From Lactuca virosa (Eukaryota > Streptophyta > Magnoliopsida > Asterales > Asteraceae), in contig CAKMRJ010005745.1 of assembly GCA_928212115.1 (NCBI GenBank), positions 214,554,621-214,618,620 on the forward strand: 64,000 bases of DNA, given 5' to 3'. Under the pieces are notes generated by a model. That model was not told where the DNA came from. It did not search any database and saw only the letters and a program-made list of their open reading frames with translations. This document shows, one piece after another, positions 34,307-44,162 of this stretch (within the stretch, counting starts at the first letter, position 1; every line of letters starts with the position of its first letter). The position numbers and the translations under genes were made by a program.

Positions 34307-37300
34307 TCATATTCTGTGTTCTTCCTGAGGTAATATCAGTTCTTGAAGATCATCAACCTCCACCTGTTTCATGATTAAAAAAGGTGTTTAGTTGGATGGA
34401 ATGGAATTGACATGATAATGGAAGAAGGGTAATGGAATGAGTCATTACATTCCATGATTATGTCTAGTTGGAATGGAATAAATTATTATTATATATAGAT
34501 ATTATTATAACTGTAACCCTAGTTTTTACATTATTAACTATAATTTACAAAAAGAAACTACTTACATGAATAAAAAAATTAAACACAATAAAAACCAAAT
34601 AACTTTAAATAATAAATCTTATATTTTCTAATTAGTTTTAGAAAATAAAACACTCTAATATAATTAAAATCATGATTCTCTATTCAAAAAGTGCGTTAAA
34701 AATTATTCTAATAAAATGAATTACATTGCAAAATACGACGGATCACATTCGTTCATCGGTTCATGAATGGCCGATTCCATTCCGTTAGCGAAACAAACAT
34801 TTCCGATGGAATGGACGATTCCATTCCATCATACCAAACACTATAAATCTAAACAACGGAATTACCTCGTATCTGTTACCACCGTAAGTGTATTTCACGT
34901 GCAGCTTTTTGGTTTCACCGGGACACGGATCACAAAATCCCATGATTCCTGACTTCTTTACACCTTCATGTAGCTATAAAGTAATAGAAGCAAAATTATT
35001 AATTAAATATAAATAATGTTAATTAATTAAATAAACAAATGGATAAACAAACCTTGAGTTGACCGGAATCATTGACCAGAAAATTTAAAGGTAAAGTAAC
35101 ATCCACAATCTGTGAAGCTAATTCATATTCATCTTTTGTCTCTTCTGAATTATTTGTGCTTTTTTTAATTGCTTTAGGGTTACCATAAACTGCTTCAATA
35201 ATTACCAAACCACCCGTTTCCAATTGCTTATTTTTTTTCCTATTCGCCACATTTTCCAACAGCTGTTGAGCTTTCTCTGCTGCTGCTTTTGCTTCTTGAA
35301 CCTATACATTATGTAACAACACACAAAAATATCTATAATACCCTCCTGCTCAACACATACTTTAAGGGTAAATACGTAATTTTTACATACCTGTGTGCGA
35401 GTCTGTTCCATATTCTCAAGTGCTTGTAGTTTTTCTCTTCTACGATAATAAGGTTTGAAAACAAGAGACTGCATGCATAAAAATAAAAGATAACAAATCA
35501 TAGAAATCTTACATTATACCATTTTTTGAATAATTGTCAGAATTCATTGATTTAAGAGTAGTAATAAATAATAATAATAATAATAATACCTTGAGTGTAA
35601 AATAAAGTGATGTTGGAATAAGAAATGCCCCTGAAGCAAATCCAAGATTAAAGTGTCTTGAAAGAAAAAATCTGCACACGATAAGAAATCAAAAACAATT
35701 TCTTCATAAAAATATAAAATTTGAAGAAAAAAAAATAATAATTTTGGAACAATTGAACTTACAGGAACAACCAAACTTTTGTGGGCCACGATGGAATTCT
35801 AGTTTCCAGTATATACCCTTTGAATAAAAGAAAAACTTATTAGATAAAGAGACTAAAAGAGAAGTTATTATAATAATAAAAAGTTGTAAAGTATATATTT
35901 TTTAGAACAACAGAATTAAAAAAAAAAATGAACCTGAATCCCAATTGTGTACAACATTCTAATGGTGCTAAAATTTGATATTTTTCTTCCACCCCCTATT
36001 TCAAGTTCAAGTGCACCACTACAAATAAATATAAAATATATATAAAAATTAGGTTCCATTTTCTAAATGTTTAAGTACATATAAATGTATTGTAATTGTA
36101 TCTAACTACTAAAACATTAGATAAAAGCAGTAAGCTGAATATATAACAATATAAAAGAAGAAAACAAAAGAATAATAGTATTTTACAAATATGTATAAAA
36201 AAATAAAAAGAAAATAAATAATACCTTCCAATTTTTCCAGTAATACGCCCATGAGACTTTGTGGAGAATCTACGTGTGTATCGAGCAACTGCACCAATTG
36301 CACTTGTTCCAATCTATAAAATTTAAGACATTAAACAAAAATATAAAACTTTTATAATTATCAAGAATTGTGAAAACTGAAAAGTAGCATATACTATTGT
36401 TTTGTTTAATACTTTTATTTAATCAATAAATAACAAATCAATGATCTTTCTTCAATCTTCATATAGCTTCAATTTTTAGCATAAACTTTACAAACATTCA
36501 GGCTACATTTTAGTCATCAATTTGAAAGATTCTCTCCCTTTTTTCTTTAATTCATAAATTATTTCAAAAATAAACTATCATGGAATTTTAAAAACAAAAA
36601 AATTACCCTAATCTCTCCTGCTGCAGCCATTTTTTGGTCTTTCTTTCTCCATCCAACAGCAACTGAAGAGTCTGAGCCTAAACTTAGCTCTATCTGGAAG
36701 ACACTCGAAAGATAAAAATATAATATAAAAAATAATCATTATTTTTTAAATAAAAAAAAGAGCTTTTTATTCTTTATTTCTTACACTTGCATTTGATGTT
36801 GTGGAGAGTTGACGATTCCAAGAATTTGAAAGATTTATTGAACCATCTCTTAATGACATGGCAAGCCCCATTGTTGCAGTGGCATGACGTGACACCTGTC
36901 TGAATCAAGATATAGCAACCTACTTTCATTTTTTTGTTTATTATAAATTATAAATTAAAAATAGCATCCTAACTTTTCATTTCTTATTAGATTTTGAAAA
37001 ATTCAATCCAACAACAGCATTGAAAGTGAAAATTGCTTTGAATTTGAGTAATAAGAAGAAGTAAAAGCATGATGCTATGCTATAATAAACAAATGAATTG
37101 GAAATAAGTTTTTAATTTTTGTATTCAAAAAAAGAAAAAAAGAAAATGGAAGTTATTATTATTATTTATTACCGAGATGTCTGTAAGCCTATTAATCCTC
37201 TTAAACCAGCAGAAGCCATGAATTCAATGGAGGAAACAGAAGATAATTGATGCCTAAAAACAGCATTTGCAGCTGCATCACCATCACTTCCTTTTACAGC

Positions 37301-38386
37301 AAGGGTCCCACCAACAGCAATAACATTATTTTTTGATATTTGAGATTGGATTTCACTGTTCATTGACATTCTGCAAATTTACAATATCAAGATTTGGATT
37401 CAATACATATGGGTATCAATCTTTTCAAGAATTTAAAGAATGTGTAACTGTGTATCAATTCAAAGAATGTTATATAGATTACAAAATAAAAAATGATAAT
37501 TTAGTGAAAAGGATTAGAAATCATACGCTCTCATTAAACCATGCCCTGATAAAAAACTTGGAACTGATAATTGTGCTAGAATGACACCAGAAGGTTGAAA
37601 ATGAGCAGAGGTTTTTTCTTCTTCCCTTCTACGTTTTAGTCTTTCAAGTTCTTCCTTGATTTCTTCAACTTTATTTAACTTTGGACCAAGTTCTAAACCA
37701 GAGGTTAACCCTTCCATACCATATATATCGTATATTTGTCTTTTGTTTTCATCAGTTAATATCTCATATGCTTCACATATCCTCTGAAAGTTCACTGTTG
37801 CTACTTCCTTTTGCTGAAAAAAAGAAGAAACAGATTCCATTAAAGATTGAAATTAACATAGAGTAATCGATACTAACATTCTTTCATTTCAATTTCTATT
37901 TAATAAAATAAACATAGAGTAACCCTATAAACTTCTTATGTGTTTGGAAGTTGTAACTCGATTTCTTAACTTCAAAACTAACCAAATTTACATTTCATTA
38001 TAATAGCAATAACAAACCAAACATGAAAACCATTATTGAAGAACGAACTTATAACGATTTCCTGAAAGGGTTTATGGAACTTCTAGAGAAAACAAGGCAA
38101 ATTCGCAAAACCAATACATCCGATAGTTACTTGCATAAACGAAACGAACCCATCTCATTAGAATTGCAAGATGCATTACTGAACTCATAAAATTATAATT
38201 CGGTAACTTCATACGATAAAACTTTTTGGGCGAGAAAGTTACCCCTGTAGCTTGGATTTTATCAGGGTGATAGACTTGCGCAAACTGACGATAAGCTTTA
38301 CGGATTTCTTCATCTGAAGCTTCCGGGGATACATTAAGTAGAGCATAGAGCTCTCTGTTTGAGGCTCCGTCTTCTGTTACTTTCAT
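34307..38386 (-). CDS. OWL1: OWL1/DNAJC11-type J-domain protein (13 exons, two apparent frameshifts)
   Basis: Exons (minus): 38243-38386, 37527-37813, 37173-37370, 36785-36899, 36607-36693, 36225-36313, 35934-36018, 35763-35817, 35590-35671, 35391-35468, 35053-35301, 34866-34973, 34307-34363. All have GT/AG borders. The J domain (about residues 10-80) has NRELYALLNVSPEAS, HPD at 40-42 and FQRICEAYEILTDE. A long middle region and a C-terminal DUF3395-like part (YGNPKAIKK, DVTLPLNFLV, GIMGFCDPCPGE) follow. Order and length (~543 residues) match plant OWL1, a DNAJC11 relative reported to act in phytochrome A very-low-fluence responses. Exons 1-7 join cleanly (335 codons). Exon 8 (near AAAGTTTGG) and exon 9 (a six-T run) each seem one base too long; read literally, translation stops in exon 11. 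Either sequence errors or a recent null allele. Confidence 0.88.
34384..34841. mobile_element. MITE in last intron of OWL1 (458 bp)
   Basis: The ends are GTGTTTAGTTGGATGGAATGG and, inverted, GTGTTTGGTATGATGGAATGG. TGGAATGG/CCATTCCA motifs are repeated inside, and the interior is AT-rich. No transposase is present. No convincing target duplication was found, so the superfamily is not settled. It lies between exon 13 (34307-34363) and exon 12 (34866-34973) and explains the unusual length of that intron. Confidence 0.68.
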
Positions 38387-38920
38387 AACTTCAATTGAGG
38401 ACCAAATTCCCTTTTTAGGGTTCTATCAACAGAGGATCGAAATAAATGGCGTCTTTATCCAGTAAAGATTTCTGCAAGCATCAGATGAATAGTGGGTTTT
38501 GTTCTGATTTGCTATTCTTGATTGGAAACTGTTCGAGGTTATGTGTTTCTTGTTTGGGGTTTTTTTTGAGGGTTTTCTCTTTTGGTCTTGTGATGTTGTG
38601 AGCGCGTGTTCATTATTCTGCAGCGTGGGTCCAAAGAAATTCTTTTCCAAGTTTTTGGAAACACACCTTAGATTCAAAAGAAATGTCATTAAAGTCCCCA
38701 AAATGAATAATTAATTCAATATAGTCCTTAATATGTAGACCTGGCAAAATCTGGCACGACACGACAACCCGACACGAACCCGACACGAAGTTAGCGGGTT
38801 AGGGTCAGAGATTTTGACCCGTTTATGTACACGGTTGACACGACACGACACGATAATTAAACGGGTAGGGTTAGGGTCAAGACTTTCAACTCGAAGATGA
38901 CTCGAAGATGACCCGTTTAA

Positions 38921-38926
38921 TTTATA

Positions 38927-38983
<57 letters not shown>
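38921..38983. repeat. (AT)n microsatellite
   Basis: About 60 bp of nearly pure TA repeats inside the hAT-type element. Likely polymorphic. Confidence 0.9.
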
Positions 38984-38985
<2 letters not shown>

Positions 38986-39152
38986 TATTTTTATAAATAT
39001 TTTCAATATTATACATTTGTAGTGGCCCAAATTCAAGAATTAAAAGTAAAATTCAAACATTCAAAGTACTTAATTTTACTTCTCCTCACTACCTATCTCA
39101 TTTACATCCTAACTCTTAACTCTTTCCATTTTTCTTTCTAAGCTTACCACTA

Positions 39153-39403
39153 CCTCCGTCCCATGTTTATTGTCCAATTTTGATTGTTGAAGTCTTTATT
39201 CTTCAAATTTGACCTTAAATGTTTTTGTTTTTCATATATAACACTTAATGCAAAATATATGAATTGATTGTGTTTTAAATGTCTTTTCATTGTTATAAGT
39301 TTATCAAGTAATTTATAACACAAATAAAACTATTTAAGGTCAAAGTAGAAAAATAAAAACTTCAAGAGTCAAAAATGGACAATAAATATGGGACGGATTC
39401 CAC
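39153..39403. mobile_element. Stowaway-like MITE nested in the hAT-type element (~250 bp)
   Basis: The left end CCTCCGTCCCATGTTTATTG is mirrored at the right by CAATAAATATGGGACGG. CCTCCGTCCC ends are typical of Stowaway (Tc1/mariner) MITEs. The expected TA duplication is clear only on the left. No coding capacity. Confidence 0.7.
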
Positions 39404-39852
39404 CTCCCAACTCCAGCATTTCACTTTCTCAGTTTTTTTCCTTCATGAGTCTTACTTTTCAACCTTTAAAATGTTTCAACCCGACATTACACAATATATT
39501 TATAAGGTTTAAACATTAACACGAAATCCGACACGAAATCGACACGAAAATAAACGGGTTGACACGACACGACACGATAATTAAACGGTTCGGGTTAGGG
39601 TCAAGCACTCTCAACCCGTTTAATGTCTTGACACGGTACGACCCCGACACGACACGGCACGTTTGCCAGGTCTACTAATATGGACATGTTATCTAAATGA
39701 TAACCGATTAAGGAGGACACGAATGGAATACGAGAGATTTAAAATGAGTATGTTCAGTAGTTGTGGTGTACATGTGGTTGACATTTATTAAACAAGATAC
39801 ATGCAAAGAAATCATAAATGTGTTGTGAGTGGTGATGATCATTTAGAATCAA

Positions 39853-40233
39853 GGTTCTAAATAACAAATAATGTAAGGCGTGTTTGGCAGCAAAGTCAAA
39901 ATTAAGTCATGGTGAGTCTTGCTAAGTCATAACGTTTTTCAAAGTACGACTATTTTATATACATGAAAAATGATAAATCATAAAATTATTGAATTTTATC
40001 AAATATATAAATTTTTGAAGTGTTATATTAATATTTAATACAAAAAAGTTAACAAAAACTCAATTAAAAAAATACACCTTTAAATAAACTCGCAACATAA
40101 CGCGATAAGGCGCGCTTTGACACGTTATTTTAGTGTCATGCTTAACAAACCCACATTGGACGTTTTCGTAACAGTTACCACGCATTGCGTCATCGCATGC
40201 CTTGAGGCACGCTATAGCGCTTTTTAGAACCAT
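39853..40233. repeat. possible MITE with GGTTCTAAA ends
   Basis: GGTTCTAAATAAC at the left and TTTTTAGAACC at the right are inverted. Inner sequence is rich in AAGGCG and GCGCGC-type motifs. TTAGAATCA lies just left, and TTAGAATTA lies a few bases right of the other end. A target duplication is possible but not exact. Tentative. Confidence 0.4.
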
Positions 40234-40276
40234 ACTTAGAATTAAGGGAAAGAAGATTGTAGTGATTCAAACATGT

Positions 40277-42195
40277 TGTGACAACCCGATATTTTTTCAA
40301 GTCAATGTAACATTCAAAAAGTCAAATATAATGAACTATTTGGAATCAATGAAATTAGCGTCAAAAATGAAGTGTTCTAAAATCTTAATTGGGATGCATA
40401 AAGTGTTAGATATCGTGTCAAGATTTCCAAAAATATAAAGAACACTCAAATCCGAGTTATAACGAAGAAGTTATGACCAATCGAAAATCCACGACACACC
40501 CGGTAAAACACTGTTAAGCGTAAAAAGTGAAACTTCAATAAAATACTTTTTAGCCTTATGTATCTAAACGAAAGTCGTAGATTATGTTAAACCGTGAGCG
40601 TACATAAAAAGAACGCCCAAATCTGACTTCGTATGAGGAAGTTATGATTTTTCTAAATTTCAGAACAGCAGTAGACAGCTAAAAACTCGAAATAAAGATC
40701 GAGCGATTTTTAGCCGACGCAACCTAAAAGAGAAATGAAGGTCTCTACAGTAGTAGTACAATGGTAAAAACACAGACGAAAACGGACATCGGATAAAGAA
40801 GTTATGGATTTTTAACGAAATTATCATGTCCCGGCCTATTAAATAAAATATAATTAAAAATAAAGTCAAAACTAGCCGACGAAGTCTAAATGAAAGTTGT
40901 AGAGTATTTTCTCACCTACGCGTGGATATAAAGAACGTCAAAAACAGAGCTCGTATGCGAAAGTTATGCATTTTTGAAGTTTTTGGCACGCATTACGAAG
41001 CTTATCCGAAGGAGTACGCCCAGCGTACTTCGGAGTACGCCCAACGTACTGAATCGAGGGCCTCGGATCAGCCACGTCGCCCCTACACTCTACCGAAGAC
41101 CGGAGACCGTGACGTCATCGCTGACGTACGCCCCGCGTACGAGGGTACGCCCAACGTACGAGGTACGCCCCGCGTACTTCGGTGTACGCCTAGCGTACAG
41201 GGGCTGTTCTCTCTCCTATAAATAGCATGCGAGCCTTCCGATTTTCCTTGCCCATTTCCTCTTTCTCTCTCACTCTTACTCCACGTTTAGCATCCCGAGA
41301 CGATCCCGACTTCCCGGTTTCATACCTCAGTCCCGACGAAGGTCCGAAGCTCCGAGATTCCCGAGAATTACACCACTTTCCGTTCGAAGTGCCGCCCGAG
41401 AAAAATCTCGTTTTCTTCGAATCATCACACTTTCCAAGTGAGTTCATACCCCTACATTTTCACGTCTTTTCATGTTTTAGGGAGGGGGGGGAATACAAGT
41501 GCAATACGAGAAAAACTTATCGTTTTATACGGATTCAAAATACATCATCTACATTTTTATACATGTTAAATAACATTGATATCAACGTTACACTTTACAT
41601 GCAAAATTAGTATTACATCGAGTTTTTATCACCAAATGGAACACACTTTCGGAAAAACTATAATGGGTATAGTTTACGGGTTATTCATTACATCTTTACG
41701 TAAACATTGTGAAAATGAAATACTTTCATCTACATGAAATATAGACTTTTCTTTTTCGTAAATCTATTAATACTAAGTGTTGTGAGACATTCAGCTTCAA
41801 CGTACCCTCAAGTACGCATTTCAAGTCATGTATTATAAACCATAATCTCTTGTAGGGAGAGCGTGATACTTGTGTATAGATCTATACGGGATTGACAATC
41901 CCGCACCTAAACTGTTAGCTATAGTTAGACCGGCAGGTCTGGGGTGACAAAAGTCATAACACTACAACGCCTGAAGAACGTTGTTACAGGCAGTCTGGGC
42001 CAATAGCATGGTTATAAAACTCACACGGAAGTATTAAAATAAGTTTGATTTACGAGACTTTTTGATGCATTCAGTAAATACATTATTTGAGTATAAATAC
42101 ACTTTCACCATTTGAGCACGAAAGATACTATCGCAATGCCAGCCTTTAAAACAACTTAAGACTTATAAAAATGAAAAGACAATACTACATTCACT
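40277..42195 (+). repeat. truncated plus-strand gypsy LTR
   Basis: Starts TGTGACAACCCG, like the LTR of element D (51372). U3 carries the diverged units with AAGTTATG and AAGAACG blocks (about 40430, 40600, 40780, 40930). Six GTACGCC..GCGTAC palindromes lie at 41014-41199, then TATAAATA at 41217-41224. A donor AA|GTGAGTTCATACCCCT follows at 41438 and a G-run near 41485. A leader segment (about 41860-41980) closely parallels 53110-53220 in LTR D. The right end and acceptor are missing, and similarity fades near 42195, so this is a 3'-truncated solo LTR. Confidence 0.8.
41217..41224 (+). promoter_or_regulatory. TATA box of the plus-strand LTR
   Basis: TATAAATA, about 20 bp after the last of six palindromes. 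The strongest core-promoter candidate among the LTRs. Confidence 0.65.
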
Positions 42196-44040
42196 AAAAC
42201 TTAACCCTTTTACCTTATAACTTAATATTTTTATATGAAGTATTATATGTAAAAATAGTAAATCTGTGAATGAGTGAATTAATAAGTTTTTAAGTTATGA
42301 ATACTATGGCTGAGAGTCCTGAACTAATTTAGTAAATTGTGAATGAGAGTCATAAACTGTTTTATTAAATTTGAATTAAAGTTTTCGGATGTAAGTTTTA
42401 AGTTAAGAATATGGTTGTGAATGTATAACCTTTGTGTATTAAACTTTGAATTTATTATATTAAATAATAAATTGTGTGTATTAAGTTGTGAATTGACTAT
42501 ATTAAATTGTAAATTGGTTGTATTAAGTTATGAATTGACTATATTAAGTTGTGAATTTTTTATGAAGTTTTTGTTTGCTTCTAAAGTATAAGATGAAAGA
42601 ACCATTATACACATATATGATTTTATATAATCTTGAATAAAGTATGTAAAATTTAAATTGTGAATATTTATATAAATAAACTTTAAAATAAGCACTAGCT
42701 TATAGATTTGAATGTATAAATGTAAGTTTTAAGTTGAGAATATGGTTGTGAATATATAATTTTTGTGTATTAAATAGTAAATTTATGATATTAAACTGTG
42801 AATTAATTGTATTAACCTATAATTTATTAATGAACTTTGTGTTAAGATACGAATGATTTATGTATTAATGTTTGTATTAATTTAATTGTGGATATATTTA
42901 TTTTTTGAGTTGTATAAATACGTAAGAATGTATTAGTTTTGTCAATAAGGTCCAGTTGAACTGGACAAAGGCACACTCCAGTTTTCCCTTTCCAGGGGTT
43001 TCTGGGGGAATAGTGTCGACTTCTATCCGTGTCCAAAGCAGTGAAGCTCCTTAAAGGGAAACTAGGTTGCTAAGGATGTTATTGTTATCTCTTCGTAGAA
43101 GGATTGAACCCGGGTGCATTGGGTGTTATGGCATACTGCCCTATCGGATGTCACTCCCCGCTGCATTAAACTGTCGTTCAAAAAAAAGAAAGTATTAGTT
43201 TTACATTAAACTTTGAATTAGTGAGTTAATTGGTTTATTAAAAATGTGAATATAATATTTAAGCTATGAATCCATAATTTTATATACATATCTGATTTGG
43301 ATGGAAAGATGGTTGTGACGGTAGTGCAAATGGTTGGTGGCGGCATATAGTAGTTGGTGGTGGTGGTGTAGAGTTAGGGTTTGACTTTTCTAAATATGTG
43401 AATTAGTGTATAATAGATTGTATTAAGTTGTGAATTTTATGTATTAAACTAAGAATTAGTTGTATTACGTTGTGGATTTTATATAAATTTTATGTAAAAT
43501 ATTAATGAATGTATGCATGAAATAATTGAATGTGAATTAGTGAATTAATGTTTACTAAATTGTGAATATGTACTATAAACCATATATATTTTAAAGAGAT
43601 CTTCAATTTAAAAGAGAGAAAACTGATTTGTTTTCAAGTCATAATACTATTTTTTTTGTTAAATTTTGTATATTTGGCTGCAAAGAATGAAAAAAATGTG
43701 TTCAAAAGTATTACACAAATGGAAGTTGTCATGTTTATTCTATTTAGTTGTGAATACGATCAGAACAATGTCTCTGAATTTGTTGTTAATTCAGCGGCAA
43801 TCCGACGACAAGTGACAACTGGTTGTAAATTAGGAAATGGAGAGTTTCCTTCGTATAATAGTAACGTTTGATTTTTCCAAAATACCATTAATAAAAAAAT
43901 TAAAAAAATGATTCGTAGAGTTCCTAACCATAGTTATCTCTTTGGTTGAACCTGATTTTCATTTTGAACCGGTCATGTTGAACCTGGTTAGTTGAATCAT
44001 ATGGTTTTTTATTCTAGACTTTTCATCGGAGATATATATA
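42196..44040. repeat. AT-rich degenerate repeats
   Basis: Irregular repeats of about 20 bp built on TGTATTAAATTGTGAAT fill 42240-42560, 42720-42850 and 43190-43600. They are broken by the SINE-like insertion 42941-43187. No gene was seen. The 71-codon ORF at 43656-43871 has no recognisable motif. Confidence 0.6.
42941..43187 (+). mobile_element. SINE-like retroposon (~247 bp)
   Basis: Flanked by 15-bp direct repeats with one mismatch (42926-42940 and 43188-43202, core GTATTAGTTTT). An A-rich tail (about 43180-43187) lies against the right copy, the signature of target-primed retroposition. The minus strand contains GGGTTCAATCC (near 43112), matching a tRNA B-box consensus, but on the strand opposite to the A tail. 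Superfamily unresolved. Confidence 0.62.
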
Positions 44041-44123
44041 CAGGGCCGGCCCAACTACATGGACAAGTTGGGCTTAAGCCCAGGGCATCAAAAAAATCGG
44101 GGCATATTTTCTATACAGCAATT

Positions 44124-44162
<39 letters not shown>

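Larger units (their letters stand above)
38736..39674. mobile_element. hAT-type nonautonomous element (939 bp)
   Basis: Terminal inverted repeats TAGACCTGGCAAA...TTTGCCAGGTCTA. The flanks are TTAATATG (38728-38735) and CTAATATG (39675-39682), 8 bp with one mismatch. Subterminal regions are rich in ACACGACACG and AACGGGT motifs, presumably transposase-binding repeats. There is no ORF. It lies about 350 bp upstream of the OWL1 start codon, and a Stowaway-like element and an AT microsatellite sit inside it. Confidence 0.85.

Noticed and set aside
38908..39141. ORF beginning with repeated Ile-Tyr
   Set aside because: It is translation of a TA microsatellite inside a nonautonomous transposon.
40922..41221. 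Plus-strand 99-codon ORF rich in Arg and Pro
   Set aside because: It is translation of the repeated GTACGCC palindromes upstream of an LTR TATA box.
43100..43120. Possible tRNA gene because of a B-box
   Set aside because: No cloverleaf stem or acceptor pairing could be drawn; the surrounding 15-bp duplications and A tail indicate a retroposon.
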